DNA of 64,000 nucleotides from Chryseobacterium sediminis (GCF_008386505.1 NZ_VUNZ01000004.1:310001-374000); one strand, 5' to 3'. Counted from the first letter of the stretch, positions 25,974-35,561 are shown. The notes: a model not told the origin generated them from the sequence alone. Numbers and translations are program-made.

Positions 25974-26858
25974 TTAAATAAAATTTTCAATTGAGTTATA
26001 GATAGGTTTCCAATCCAGTTCTGTTCTGGCTTTGTCTGCATTACATCTGCTGTTGGATGCAAAGCCGAAGTATCCGCCCGCAGGACCGAAATTATCAACC
26101 GCATCCTGTATGCTTAAAGATTGGCCTGGTTCCAGATTATATTTTTTACTGATAATTTCTGCAATGTTTCTTAAAGATGAAGCACCGTTTTCTGCATAAT
26201 AGATAGAACCTCCTTTTGCTTTTTCCAGGGCCAGTACATACAAATCTGCCAAATCTTCAATATGTAAGTTGGACCAGATATTTTCCCCTTCTCCAAAATA
26301 AACACCGTGTCCTTTTTTCTGAGAAAAATTAACCAAAGCCGGAATCTGGATACTGTCTTTTTTTATTCCCAGACCTTCTCCATAAACCATAGTAGGAACA
26401 ATAACGATACTTCTTATATCTTTTTGAACAGACTGAAGAACATAATTGTTGATAAGTACTCTTGAAGCCATTTCCAGTCTTGGAACCAGAGGGAAGTCTT
26501 CTGTATACACAAAATCACTTCTCTTTCCATTTTCCTTTCCACCGAAAATAGCAGATCCGGAAGTAAATATGAATGTTTTATGGCTTCCTTCCATTGCTTT
26601 GATGAAATTATCCACAGCATAAGCATCATCGGCAGAATCAGCATTATGGATTACAACATCAACATTGGCAACAGCTGTTTTTATAAGATCTTCATTGTGA
26701 ATATTCCCAATAATGGTTTTGATACCCAGTGATTCCAGTTCCTGTACATGAGCTTCGTTACGAACTAGTCCGGTTATTTCATAATTTCTGTCAAGCAGTT
26801 TTTTAGCGATACTACCTCCTATATAGCCGGTAATACCTGTAATCAGTACTTTTTTCAT
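25974..26858 (-). CDS. NAD(P)-dependent epimerase/dehydratase (extended SDR)
   Basis: 294 residues. Rossmann motif GITGYIGGSIAKKLL at the N-terminus, acidic/neutral NAD-binding loop, DVVIHNADSADD, IFTSGSAIFGG, and a region around IVPTMVYGEGLG. The YxxxK catalytic pair is not obvious, so it is probably an atypical SDR that binds NADPH for a small carbonyl or acts as a sensor. Overlaps the MdaB stop by 4 bp (translational coupling). Confidence 0.85.
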   Translation of the reverse strand: MKKVLITGITGYIGGSIAKKLLDRNYEITGLVRNEAHVQELESLGIKTIIGNIHNEDLIKTAVANVDVVIHNADSADDAYAVDNFIKAMEGSHKTFIFTSGSAIFGGKENGKRSDFVYTEDFPLVPRLEMASRVLINNYVLQSVQKDIRSIVIVPTMVYGEGLGIKKDSIQIPALVNFSQKKGHGVYFGEGENIWSNLHIEDLADLYVLALEKAKGGSIYYAENGASSLRNIAEIISKKYNLEPGQSLSIQDAVDNFGPAGGYFGFASNSRCNADKARTELDWKPIYNSIENFI

Positions 26859-27472
26859 GATACTAATTCTGGTTTTAATTCTTTTTCAAATACATTTCTT
26901 ACATGTTCTCTGTAAAGCTTCATATCACGCTCTATATTGGCATTCTTCTCTACATCATGGAAGTGAAAACTTTCCATTTTCTCTAATGAAACAAAAGCAT
27001 TCATTCTATGGAAACCAAATAACGGTCCATCATCTACACTTGTTTCACTGAAAAATTCTCCGGGAAGCGTGAAAGCTGTTGCAGGAGCATTCCAACTTGT
27101 AGTCAGCATATATTTTCTGCCGCCAAGCATTCCTCCAGTTCCGTAGTTGATTTCTGGATTCTCAGCATTTCTTCCGTCACTCATATAAATTCCTTTTGCA
27201 TGACCTGCTGTGAAAACTTCATCAATATATTTTTTCAATCCGTTCGGAAGCTGGAACCACCAGATAGGAGTATGATAAATGATGTAATCTGCCCAGACGA
27301 ACTTTTGCACTTCTTCATTTTTGTCATAATTTTCACTTACATTGGTGATTTTTACTTCTACATTATCAAATTCTTTAAGAACTGCTAATGTATTTTCTGC
27401 GATAGTCTGATTATATTTTCCTCCGGAATGTCCGAAATTTTGTCCTCCGTTGATGATTAGTACTTTTTTCAT
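26855..27472 (-). CDS. NADPH-dependent quinone reductase, MdaB type
   Basis: 205 residues, flavodoxin-like fold. MKKVLIINGGQNFGHSGGKYNQT binds the FAD phosphate, and YHTPIWWFQLPNGLKKYIDEVF plus TAGHAKGIY are MdaB signatures. Two-electron reduction of quinones, avoiding semiquinone radicals. First gene of the operon running through SDR, monooxygenase and DJ-1; in E. coli the pair mdaB-ygiN (quinone reductase plus quinol monooxygenase) is similar. Promoter element at 27502-27509. Confidence 0.92.
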   Translation of the reverse strand: MKKVLIINGGQNFGHSGGKYNQTIAENTLAVLKEFDNVEVKITNVSENYDKNEEVQKFVWADYIIYHTPIWWFQLPNGLKKYIDEVFTAGHAKGIYMSDGRNAENPEINYGTGGMLGGRKYMLTTSWNAPATAFTLPGEFFSETSVDDGPLFGFHRMNAFVSLEKMESFHFHDVEKNANIERDMKLYREHVRNVFEKELKPELVS

Positions 27473-27501
27473 TTTTTTATGATTGTTTAAATTTTACTCT
27501 G

Positions 27502-27509
27502 CAAAGTTA
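27502..27509 (-). promoter_or_regulatory. -7 promoter element TAACTTTG of the MdaB operon
   Basis: Exact TAnnTTTG on the minus strand, 30 nt upstream of the MdaB start codon. Confidence 0.6.
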
Positions 27510-27613
27510 GGAGGGATGTTTGTATAATAAAAATAATATAAATTATAGTGAAGTATTATTTTAATTATAGTTTAATTGGTTCGGGATTTAGAGTTTAAAG
27601 TGAATAGTGAATG

Positions 27614-27684
27614 GTCAATTCGCTTCGCTTGTGAATTTTTGTGAGCATGCTGATTTCACGATTGACTTTGCGCAGCAAAAATTC
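27614..27684. repeat. intergenic repeat with inverted ends (gtgaattttt / aaaaattcac)
   Basis: gtcaattcgcttcgcttgtg (27614-27633) runs into gtgaattttt (27631-27640); aaaaattcac (27675-27684) is its inverted partner. The reverse complement of 27614-27640 recurs at 53162-53186. The 310-bp gap holding it has no gene. Confidence 0.55.
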
Positions 27685-27782
27685 ACCATTGTCCATTTCT
27701 CTTTTTCATGGTAAAATGTCATATCATATCTGAACTGAGATTCCCTTCTGTCATGTAAATTTGTTTAACAAATTGAAGGATA

Positions 27783-28529
27783 ATGATACAGATCGCGGTT
27801 TTTAGTGATGTACATGGAAATCTTCCTGCTTTGGAAGTAGTGTTGAAAGATATTGAGCGGAGAGGAATCAGACAGAAGTTCTGTTTAGGAGATCTTGTGG
27901 ACTTTGCTCCTTGGGGAAACGAGGTTATTGAAAAAATCAAAAGTCTGAATATTCCCTGTCTGATGGGAAACCATGATGAAAGAATTGCCTTTGATATCCC
28001 TGTTGTTCCTTTGTCCAAGCATTCAGAAGAAGAAACGAATGCCCGATTTATAGCTATTGATCATTCTAAAAAACATATTACAGAAGAGAACAAGAAATTT
28101 TTATCAGAGTTGCCTTTTCATTTAAAATTAAACTATAAAGTAGGAGAGAAGCACTGGAATATTCAATTGGTTCATTCCGGTCTTGAAAGTAATGATACGT
28201 ATCTCTATGAATCAGAAAATGATGAGGTTTTTGAGGATATGCTAAAAGACTCTGGGGCTGATGTTGTGGTGATGGGGCATACCCATCTATCGTTTAAAAA
28301 ACAATTTGAAAATAATGAATGGGCTGTCAATTGTGGTTCTGTAGGCCGTTCTAAAGAAGAGAACAGACTGGCTTCTTATGTCATATTCACTTTAGATGAA
28401 GAAAAAATTACTCCAGAAATTATACAATTATCATATCCGATTGATGAAACGGCCCGTGGGATAAAGGAAAGCGGGATTCCGGATTATTATGCTTCCTTTC
28501 TAAAGAATGAAAATATATTAATATTATAA
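27783..28529 (+). CDS. metallophosphoesterase (YfcE/MJ0936-like)
   Basis: 248 residues. All dinuclear-metal motifs are visible in order: FSDVHGN, LGDLVDFAPWG, GNHDER, LVHSG and MGHTHLSF. Cytoplasmic phosphodiesterase or protein phosphatase; substrate unknown. It lies 40 bp upstream of the LysR gene, but that gene has its own promoter element. Confidence 0.9.
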   Translation: MIQIAVFSDVHGNLPALEVVLKDIERRGIRQKFCLGDLVDFAPWGNEVIEKIKSLNIPCLMGNHDERIAFDIPVVPLSKHSEEETNARFIAIDHSKKHITEENKKFLSELPFHLKLNYKVGEKHWNIQLVHSGLESNDTYLYESENDEVFEDMLKDSGADVVVMGHTHLSFKKQFENNEWAVNCGSVGRSKEENRLASYVIFTLDEEKITPEIIQLSYPIDETARGIKESGIPDYYASFLKNENILIL

Positions 28530-28537
28530 TTATTTTG

Positions 28538-28545
28538 TAAATTTG
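28538..28545 (+). promoter_or_regulatory. -7 promoter element TAAATTTG of the LysR-family gene
   Basis: Exact TAnnTTTG, 24 nt before the ATG; no clear -33 TTTG at the right spacing. Confidence 0.55.
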
Positions 28546-28569
28546 CATCAGAATATTAATAATTAAATC

Positions 28570-29466
28570 ATGGTCAATTTAGAATGGTATCGTACTTTTA
28601 AAGCGATTTATAAAACCGGAACATTGACGGGCGCTGCGGATGCTTTATTCATATCACAGCCGGGAGTGAGCCTGCATTTGAGTTCATTGGAAGCTTATGT
28701 GGGTTACAAACTATTCGATAGAACCGGTAGAAAAATGATCCCCACAGAACGAGGGAAAGTATTATTTAATGCCGTTGCTGAGCCTATTACCAAACTGGAA
28801 GATGTAGAAAAAAACTTTCAGAAATCTACAGAAAAGCATACCCCTACCATTAGCGTGGGAATGTGTTTTGAAACTTTTCAGACGACTTTGGAGCAGTATG
28901 TTTCTTCATTGCCTTTTAATCTGATTATCAGTTTTGGAGAATATCCGGAAATGCTGGATCAGCTGGATAAAGGAATTCTGGATCTTATCATTACGCCGAA
29001 AAAAGGTTCTTCACCCAATATCGAACATGAAGCATTCTCTTCCGAGCAGATCGTTCTGGTAGGAGGGAAAGATGTGGATAAAGCTGCTTTCAATAAATTG
29101 TTAAAAACAAAAGATATAGAGCAGATTGAAGAATGGCTGAAGAATGAAAAATGGTACGGAACCACCGGAGATATGGAACATCTTTTTCAGTTTTGGATAT
29201 TGAATTTTGGTCATAAGCCCAATTTCCGCCCCAATTATATTGTTCCCAACATGAACTCAATCATTCGTTGTCTGAAAGGTGGAACAGGATTGGCAGTTGT
29301 TCCTGATTTTCTATGCAGAAGCGATATAGAAAGCGGTGAAGTTCAGTTAATCTGGGAAGGAAAGAAGAAATTTGAAAATACATTATACTTCGGATGTCGT
29401 AAGAAAACCAATTATCAGACTGAAATTGAACATATTAAAGGTTTATTTCGTAAGGTGATGAACTAG
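28570..29466 (+). CDS. LysR-family transcriptional regulator
   Basis: 298 residues. The N-terminal winged HTH is clear: LEWYRTFKAIYKTGTLTGAADALFISQPGVSLHLSSLEAYVGYKLFDRTGRKM. The effector-binding domain follows from about residue 90. Targets cannot be proven; the nearest suitable ones are the quinone/carbonyl detoxification operon starting 1.1 kb upstream on the opposite strand or the downstream aldo/keto reductase. Its 3' end overlaps the convergent GNAT gene by 24 bp. Confidence 0.93.
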   Translation: MVNLEWYRTFKAIYKTGTLTGAADALFISQPGVSLHLSSLEAYVGYKLFDRTGRKMIPTERGKVLFNAVAEPITKLEDVEKNFQKSTEKHTPTISVGMCFETFQTTLEQYVSSLPFNLIISFGEYPEMLDQLDKGILDLIITPKKGSSPNIEHEAFSSEQIVLVGGKDVDKAAFNKLLKTKDIEQIEEWLKNEKWYGTTGDMEHLFQFWILNFGHKPNFRPNYIVPNMNSIIRCLKGGTGLAVVPDFLCRSDIESGEVQLIWEGKKKFENTLYFGCRKKTNYQTEIEHIKGLFRKVMN

Positions 29467-29910
29467 TAAAATCATATCTTTCATCTGTAAACCGTTTTCA
29501 TAAATAGGAACTGGATAGTTTTTAATAAAAAAATCTTTCAGAATTCCATTTTTGGTGAATCCGTTTTTCTCATAAAATCTGATCTGTTGGAATCCGGTAT
29601 CCGACGTTCCGACAGTCAGTGTTTTATAATGATTTTCTTTGGCAATTTCTTTTGCTTTATCCATGAGAATCCCTCCGATACCTTTGCTTCGGTAACTTTC
29701 AATCACAGCAACATTTTTAATTTCAAGCTCACTATTGCTTTTTTTGTACAATGCCATCACCGCAATATTTTCGATGTCGTTATGTAAAAGATAGATATCA
29801 GATTTGAAAATATATTGATTGATTGCTTCTTTGGTTTCATCTGCCAACAACAAAAGATGATAAGGAATCTCCGAATCAGAATGTAATAGATTGAAAGTAA
29901 AATTTTCCAT
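29443..29910 (-). CDS. GNAT-family N-acetyltransferase
   Basis: 155 residues. Acetyl-CoA site: IKNVAVIESYRSKGIGGILMDKAKEIA (the V-x-x-x-x-R-x-x-G-x-G pattern), then YKTLTVGTSDTGFQQIRFYEKNGF. Substrate unknown. Starts directly after a second GNAT gene on the same strand and converges on the LysR gene with a 24-bp coding overlap. Confidence 0.9.
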   Translation of the reverse strand: MENFTFNLLHSDSEIPYHLLLLADETKEAINQYIFKSDIYLLHNDIENIAVMALYKKSNSELEIKNVAVIESYRSKGIGGILMDKAKEIAKENHYKTLTVGTSDTGFQQIRFYEKNGFTKNGILKDFFIKNYPVPIYENGLQMKDMILLVHHLTK

Positions 29911-30345
29911 TTACAGACTCATATGAATAAGTGGATAATCCTTTCCTGAGCTATCTTTTTCTGATCTTCCAATCTTTTTGAATCCCATTTTTTCATAAAA
30001 CCCGATGGCTTGAGGGTTTTGTTCATTCACATCCACTTTGGTAAGACCGGTTTTTTCTTTCATAAACTGATAAAGAGTTTTTCCGTAGCCTTTTCCACGA
30101 GTGTCATTATGTATGAAAAGCATTTCCAGATTGCCTTCGGCTACGGATGCAAAACCTTTAGGTTCATTGTCCTCAGTAATTAAATAAACTTCTAAATTAG
30201 GCAGATAATCTCTCGGAATAACTTCTTTAAAATAATTGAAATCCTCTTCTGCAAGAAAACTGTGAGTTGCTTTTACAGCCGATTCCCATATTTCCATAAT
30301 TGTCGGATAATCTTCTGCTGTGGCCAGTCTGATATTTTGTAACAT
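29911..30345 (-). CDS. GNAT-family N-acetyltransferase
   Basis: 144 residues. LEMLFIHNDTRGKGYGKTLYQFM is the acetyl-CoA-binding motif, followed by VDVNEQNPQAIGFYEKMGFKKIGR; resembles the YjaB-like group. Its stop is adjacent to the start of the other GNAT gene (no gap), so both are one operon. The two share the fold but little sequence, so they are not a recent duplication. Confidence 0.9.
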   Translation of the reverse strand: MLQNIRLATAEDYPTIMEIWESAVKATHSFLAEEDFNYFKEVIPRDYLPNLEVYLITEDNEPKGFASVAEGNLEMLFIHNDTRGKGYGKTLYQFMKEKTGLTKVDVNEQNPQAIGFYEKMGFKKIGRSEKDSSGKDYPLIHMSL

Positions 30346-30588
30346 GATTTTTAACTTTAAACAAAAATAGATAAAATAGTATTGGAATACCAGCCGGACC
30401 GTAAATCAACAACCGGCAATTAACAAAAAAAACTAGCAGCCAGCAACAAAAAATAAAAAATTGAAAGCAGGAATTACCTCATTACGTACCCATTTTTTAA
30501 GGCAAACAGTAAAATTGGTAGGCTGAGTTTTCGATTTTTTGTCGCAAATTTGTTTATCACTTTATATTAATAACTAAAATAAAGATTT

Positions 30589-31464
30589 ATGCAAAAGAAA
30601 ACCTATGCAGGACAGCCTGTGGTAACTTTAAATAACGGAGTGGATATTCCTGCTTTAGGCTTTGGTGTATGGCAGATGGAAGACCTGAAAGAATGTGAAA
30701 ATGCTGTAATCAAAGCTATTCAGAGCGGATATAGAATGATTGATACTGCTGCTATTTATCAGAATGAAACTGCTGTAGGAGTGGGGGTAAAAAATAGCGG
30801 TGTAAACAGAGATGAACTGTTTATCACATCAAAAGTATGGGTTCAGGATCATGGGTATGAAAAAGCGAAAAGTGCTTTCCAGAGAACGTTGGACAGATTA
30901 CAGATGGATTATCTTGATATGTATCTTATCCACTGGCCATACGGAGATTTTCTGGGAACATGGAAAGCTTTGGAAGAGCTGTATCAGGAAGGAAAGATTA
31001 AAGCTATAGGCGTATGTAATTTCACGGTTGAGAAACTTGAGGAATTAAAGGCTAATTCAACAGTGCTGCCAGTTATCAACCAAATAGAACTACATCCGGT
31101 ATTCCAGCAAAAAGAATTGCAGGTGTACGACAGAGAAAATAATATCATAACACAGCCTTGGAGCCCGCTTGGAAATGGTAATGCCAACCTTTTAAGCAAC
31201 CCTGATCTGAGAGCGATTGCTGAAAAATATGGTAAAACTGTGGCTCAGGTAATTCTAAGATGGCATCTTCAGGAAGGATTCGTAGTGATTCCAAAATCTG
31301 TGACACCGTCGAGAATTGAAGAAAACTTTAATGTATTTGATTTTGAACTTACAGAAGATGAAATGAATACCGTTCGTTCTTTAGATACAGGAAAAAGATT
31401 ATTCTTTGATCCTAAAGATCCTGAATGGGAGCAAAAAATGCTGAATTCCGTAGCGGATATTTAA
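30589..31464 (+). CDS. aldo/keto reductase (2,5-diketo-D-gluconate reductase type)
   Basis: 291 residues. VTLNNGVDIPALGFGVWQM, YRMIDTAAIYQNETAVG, LFITSKVW, and DMYLIHWPYGD supply the Asp-Tyr-Lys-His tetrad; VIPKSVTPSRIEEN is the NADPH phosphate-binding signature. Reduces small aldehydes such as methylglyoxal or keto-sugars. Monocistronic by position. It belongs to a different AKR subfamily from the 23732-24715 gene. Confidence 0.92.
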   Translation: MQKKTYAGQPVVTLNNGVDIPALGFGVWQMEDLKECENAVIKAIQSGYRMIDTAAIYQNETAVGVGVKNSGVNRDELFITSKVWVQDHGYEKAKSAFQRTLDRLQMDYLDMYLIHWPYGDFLGTWKALEELYQEGKIKAIGVCNFTVEKLEELKANSTVLPVINQIELHPVFQQKELQVYDRENNIITQPWSPLGNGNANLLSNPDLRAIAEKYGKTVAQVILRWHLQEGFVVIPKSVTPSRIEENFNVFDFELTEDEMNTVRSLDTGKRLFFDPKDPEWEQKMLNSVADI

Positions 31465-31567
31465 TCTTCAGATTGATCAATAAATAATTCCCGCAGTTTT
31501 CATGAATGTACAGATTAGGAATCTGAGTTATTGTGAAACCTGTGGGATTTTAAATTAATAATACTCC

Positions 31568-32272
31568 ATGACTGCACAAGAATTCATAGAAACACTCTCG
31601 TTATTCAAAAATGAAAAAGAACTCAATAAAGCTGAGAAGTTTTTCAAAGGAAATGACGGGATTACAAAAAGCTTCGGAGTGAAATTCGGAGATGTTTTTA
31701 ATATGGCTAAAGAGTTTTCTGCAATGTCTTTGGAAGAGGTCAACAAACTTCTTGACAGTGATTTCTATGAAATAAGAATGGGTGCGGTGAGTATTATGGA
31801 TTTTCAGGCCAGAAATAAAAAAACGACTGAAAATCAGAAAAAAGACCTCTTTGATCTGTATTTGAATCGTCATGACCGTTTGAACAACTGGGATTTTGTA
31901 GACAGGGCCGCCAGAAGTATTATTGGGGAATATCTTATAGACAAACCCAGAGATATCTTATATAAGCTTGCTTATTCCGAAAGTCCATGGGAAAGAAGGA
32001 CAGCCATTGTAAGCACTCATGCCTTTATCAGGAAAAATGATGCAGAGGATACTTTTGCTATTGCAGAAATTCTTGTTCATGACCCGAATGAACTGGTAAA
32101 TAAAGCGGTAGGAAGCTGGGTAAGAGAAGCCGGAAAAAAAGACAAAAAGAAATTACATGATTTTCTTACCACATATGTGAAAACCATGCCTGCTGTTACA
32201 TTTTCTTATGCCACGGAGAAGCTTGATGCAGAATTAAAGCTGTACTATAAAGAACTCAGAAAAGCAAAATAA
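31568..32272 (+). CDS. DNA alkylation repair protein (AlkD-like HEAT-repeat glycosylase)
   Basis: 234 residues, all helical, with repeated motifs such as WDFVDRAARSIIGEYLIDKPRDILYKLAYSESPWERRTAIVSTHAFI. That Trp/Asp/Arg set marks the AlkD/AlkC superfamily that excises alkylated bases without base flipping. Monocistronic by position, between an aldo/keto reductase and a nitronate monooxygenase. Confidence 0.85.
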   Translation: MTAQEFIETLSLFKNEKELNKAEKFFKGNDGITKSFGVKFGDVFNMAKEFSAMSLEEVNKLLDSDFYEIRMGAVSIMDFQARNKKTTENQKKDLFDLYLNRHDRLNNWDFVDRAARSIIGEYLIDKPRDILYKLAYSESPWERRTAIVSTHAFIRKNDAEDTFAIAEILVHDPNELVNKAVGSWVREAGKKDKKKLHDFLTTYVKTMPAVTFSYATEKLDAELKLYYKELRKAK

Positions 32273-32422
32273 ATCTTACTTTGTTCAATGGGTAATAGAT
32301 GTTGATCAACAACCTTAAACTCAAAAAAACCTGAACTTTAAACTATATTCTGAGCAATATCATGTCATTGAACAGAAGGTGTTGTCTCATTCTTCGTACC
32401 TTTTTAATAAAAAATAATTCTT

Positions 32423-33481
32423 ATGTTTTGGCCGGATACAATCAGTAAAAAACTGGGGATACAATACCCTGTCATTCAGGCTCCGATGTTTGGAGTGAGT
32501 ACAGTACAGATGGCTGCTGCAGCTGCAGAAGCAGACTGTCTGGGTTCACTGGCACTGGCTGATCTTTCTGCGGATCAGTCTGTAGAGCTTATCAGAGAAA
32601 TGAAAAAAATGACGGATAAACCTTTTGCTGCGAATATTTTTGTTCATCACATTCCTGAAGTGACGGATGTTTTAAAAGAAAAGTTTGTCAAAACAAAGCA
32701 TTTTCTTGAGCATCTGGCCGAAGAAAATAATATTGAAGTAGCATTTCCTGAACTTGAGATGATCAGTATAAATGGTTATCATGAGCAGGTGGATGCCATC
32801 ATTCAGGAAAACTGTAAAATTTTAAGCTTCACATTCGGAAATCTGGATGATCAGAGTATTCAGAAATTAAAAGAAAACGGCGTTACCCTTATTGGAACCT
32901 GTACGTCTGTAAATGAAGCTTTGCAACTTGAAAAATCGGGTATTGATATTATCTGTGTTCAGGGAATAGAGGCGGGAGGCCACAGAGGAAGTTTTGAAGC
33001 AGAGCATATTCCGCAGATCGGAGGGTTATCTTTACTGTCACAGGTATATGATCATGTGAATGTCCCTTTAATCTATGCAGGAGGAATTTATGGTGCCAGG
33101 ACATTACAAGCCGTTAAAGATTTAGGAGCAAAGGGTTTTCAGGTGGGTAATCTTTTATTGGCTTCACAGGAAAGTGCTTTACAGCCTTTTGAAAAGGAAA
33201 GACTGAAAAAAGTGAAGGAAGAGGAAATTGTTTTAACGAAGAGCTTCTCCGGAAGATATGCCAGAGGAGTGAAAAATCACTTTATAGAAACGGTTGAAAA
33301 CTCAGAATATATTTTGCCCTATCCTTATCAGAACAAATTGACCAATGTATTGCGTAAAGCGGCAAAATCTCAGCAAAATTCTGATTTTGTAGGAATCTGG
33401 GTAGGGCAGTCTATCCATCCTTACAGTGAACTTTCTACAGAAGAAATTTTAAAAAATCTGATCAAAGAATGTGAAAGATAG
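32423..33481 (+). CDS. nitronate monooxygenase (2-nitropropane dioxygenase family)
   Basis: 352 residues, FMN-binding TIM barrel. LGIQYPVIQAPMFGVSTVQMAAAA at the N-terminus, GIDIICVQGIEAGGHRG with the catalytic His, and PLIYAGGIYGARTLQAVKDLGAKGFQVG for phosphate binding. Oxidises toxic nitronates such as propionate-3-nitronate. Its promoter is possibly the TACCTTTT at 32398-32405. Confidence 0.92.
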   Translation: MFWPDTISKKLGIQYPVIQAPMFGVSTVQMAAAAAEADCLGSLALADLSADQSVELIREMKKMTDKPFAANIFVHHIPEVTDVLKEKFVKTKHFLEHLAEENNIEVAFPELEMISINGYHEQVDAIIQENCKILSFTFGNLDDQSIQKLKENGVTLIGTCTSVNEALQLEKSGIDIICVQGIEAGGHRGSFEAEHIPQIGGLSLLSQVYDHVNVPLIYAGGIYGARTLQAVKDLGAKGFQVGNLLLASQESALQPFEKERLKKVKEEEIVLTKSFSGRYARGVKNHFIETVENSEYILPYPYQNKLTNVLRKAAKSQQNSDFVGIWVGQSIHPYSELSTEEILKNLIKECER

Positions 33482-33555
33482 ATCAATATGTTTTCAATTT
33501 GCTGTTAATTTTCTATTTTCGTGAAATATAAAAACTAAAATCAACGAAAATATAC

Positions 33556-34167
33556 ATGAAATTTTCAGAGGGAATTCAGAGATCACTTCCGTTCGGCTAC
33601 CTGTTTCTTGTCGTAATGGGAATATTAAAAGAAAGTGTCTTCTATTACCAGATAGGCATTAATATTCTAAAATATTCAACAATCATGGACATTCTGATCA
33701 GTCCAATTGCTACCTTAACTGCTCATCCGGTAATATTGATTGCCCTCATTGGTATCATTGTATTTTCATTTGCTTTTCCGTCCTATTTATCAAAACAGGC
33801 CAATAAAAATAAACGATGGGCATTACAAATGGCTTCTCTTAAAGAACATGAAACTATGAGTAAGGAAGCCATTGAAAATCATTTTACCAATATGTTCGTA
33901 AGATTCCTGGCCATGATGCTATTGTCTTTCTTTGTGGGAATTGGGATAGGTGAAGGGATGACATTAACAAAAAGAATAAAAGAGAACAAGCTTAAATATG
34001 ACTATAAATTAAATTATAGTGATGAAAATTCTGAACTGGTACATCTGATAGGATCAAACAGTATGTATTACTTCTATCTGGCAAAAGGAAACAAAACGAT
34101 AAAAATCTCGCCGGTAGGATCTATAAAAAGTATTGAGCTGATCAACAACAAAAGATTGAATAATTAG
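33556..34167 (+). CDS. membrane protein of unknown function
   Basis: 203 residues with three membrane helices near residues 12-30, 55-75 and 113-133, and a C-terminal soluble domain of about 65 residues rich in Lys and beta strands (DSNSMYYFYLAKGNKTIKI-like). No family recognised. Ends just before a shared terminator with the convergent mpl gene. Confidence 0.7.
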   Translation: MKFSEGIQRSLPFGYLFLVVMGILKESVFYYQIGINILKYSTIMDILISPIATLTAHPVILIALIGIIVFSFAFPSYLSKQANKNKRWALQMASLKEHETMSKEAIENHFTNMFVRFLAMMLLSFFVGIGIGEGMTLTKRIKENKLKYDYKLNYSDENSELVHLIGSNSMYYFYLAKGNKTIKISPVGSIKSIELINNKRLNN

Positions 34168-34182
34168 AAATAACATTGAATA

Positions 34183-34216
34183 AAAAAGCTTCAGAAATAT
34201 AATCTGAAGCTTTTTG
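34183..34216. terminator. bidirectional terminator
   Basis: Stem aaaaagcttcaga / tctgaagcttttt with a short AT loop, between the convergent membrane-protein gene and mpl. Confidence 0.85.
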
Positions 34217-34217
34217 T

Positions 34218-35555
34218 TTATTTTGTTAAATCGAGACCGCCAAAATTTCCGGAACTCATCATTAAATAAACACCATCCGTTTTATCCAATGTATTCCAAT
34301 AGGCATGAAGATCTTCAGCGTTTGTAAAAACCTTCAAATTTTCATTCTTGAATTTTTCTTTGATAAATTCTGGTGATATAGGTTCCATTCTTTTGATCTT
34401 CAAAGCATCTTCCGAATAGAAAACGATGGCTTCATTCAGACCGTCCATTGCATGGTCATATTGCTCAAGAAAGGCCGGATTTAAGCTGGAATACGTGTGC
34501 AGCTCCAGAAATCCATATTTCTTATCATTTTTAAATTGCTCTGTGAACGCCTTTACAGCAGCCTTCACTTTGCTTGGTGCATGAGCAAAATCTTTATAAA
34601 GCGTTCCTTTATCTTCTCTTTCCACTTTTTCAAGACGTTTGGATGCCCCTTTGAAGCTCATGATAGCCTCATAAAAGTCTTCGTCCATAATGCCAAGCTG
34701 TCGGCAGATATGTCTAGCTCCTTCCATATTCAATAGGTTGTGGGCTCCAAAAACAGAAAGGGGAACATCTCCCATTTCAGTTTTTAAATACACTTTACCA
34801 TTACTGATTTCGTATTCAGGAGTTTTGTAAGGGATTTTTCTGAAATAGTTCTCTGCATTTTCCACTACTTTCACTACTTCCGGATCTTCTTCATTGTATA
34901 CCAGAACTCCTCCCGCTGTAATACTTGCCACAAACTTTCTGAACTGATCAATATAATCATCAAATGTTTTGAAAACATTGATATGATCCCATGCAATACC
35001 ACTCATTAAAGCAATATTCGGCTGATACAGTAAAAATTTAGAACGAAGATCAATAGGAGAAGAAAGGTATTCATCACCTTCCAAAACCATAAAGTCATTA
35101 TCCTGAGTCAGTTTTACCATACAGTCGAAACCTTCAAGCTGAGCCCCAACCATGAAATCCACATCTTTCTGGTGGAAATTCAAAACATGTAGGATCATTG
35201 AAGTAATAGTTGTTTTGCCATGTGATCCGGCAATCACAACTCTTGTTTTATTTTTAGACTGCTCGTATAAGAATTCAGGATAAGAATATATTTTCAGACC
35301 CAATTCTTTTGCTTTTGCCAATTCAGGATTATCCTGGTGTGCATGCATCCCAAGAATAACAGCATCAATATCCGGAGTGATTTTTTCCGGGAACCAGCCC
35401 ATTTCCTGAGGCAGAATTCCTTTCTTTTCCAGACGGGATTTTGAAGGCTCAAAAATAGCGTCATCAGAACCTGTCACCTGATATCCTTTGTCTTTTAATG
35501 CAATCGCGAGATTATGCATGGCGCTTCCGCCAATAGCAATGAAGTGGGTTTTCAA
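34218..35555 (-). CDS. mpl: UDP-N-acetylmuramate:tripeptide ligase (Mpl-type Mur ligase)
   Basis: 445 residues. N-terminal IAIGGSAMHNLAIALKDKGYQVTGSDD is the Mur-ligase UDP-sugar domain; the ATP site is IAGSHGKTTITSM (residues 109-121); central MVLEGDEYLSSPID and SGIAWDHINVF match Mpl rather than MurC. It rejoins recycled murein tripeptide to UDP-MurNAc in peptidoglycan recycling. Last gene of a four-gene operon (NUDIX, acyltransferase, lipoprotein, mpl). MurC is the alternative but is normally in the dcw cluster. Confidence 0.88.
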   Translation of the reverse strand: MKTHFIAIGGSAMHNLAIALKDKGYQVTGSDDAIFEPSKSRLEKKGILPQEMGWFPEKITPDIDAVILGMHAHQDNPELAKAKELGLKIYSYPEFLYEQSKNKTRVVIAGSHGKTTITSMILHVLNFHQKDVDFMVGAQLEGFDCMVKLTQDNDFMVLEGDEYLSSPIDLRSKFLLYQPNIALMSGIAWDHINVFKTFDDYIDQFRKFVASITAGGVLVYNEEDPEVVKVVENAENYFRKIPYKTPEYEISNGKVYLKTEMGDVPLSVFGAHNLLNMEGARHICRQLGIMDEDFYEAIMSFKGASKRLEKVEREDKGTLYKDFAHAPSKVKAAVKAFTEQFKNDKKYGFLELHTYSSLNPAFLEQYDHAMDGLNEAIVFYSEDALKIKRMEPISPEFIKEKFKNENLKVFTNAEDLHAYWNTLDKTDGVYLMMSSGNFGGLDLTK

Positions 35556-35561
35556 TTGTAT

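Noticed and set aside
25973..26104. N-terminal extension of the quinol-monooxygenase gene
   Set aside because: The extra 44 codons lie wholly inside the SDR gene; the 95-residue form is the family's normal size.
34218..35555. Naming the Mur ligase as MurC
   Set aside because: Internal motifs and its place outside a division/wall cluster fit Mpl better.
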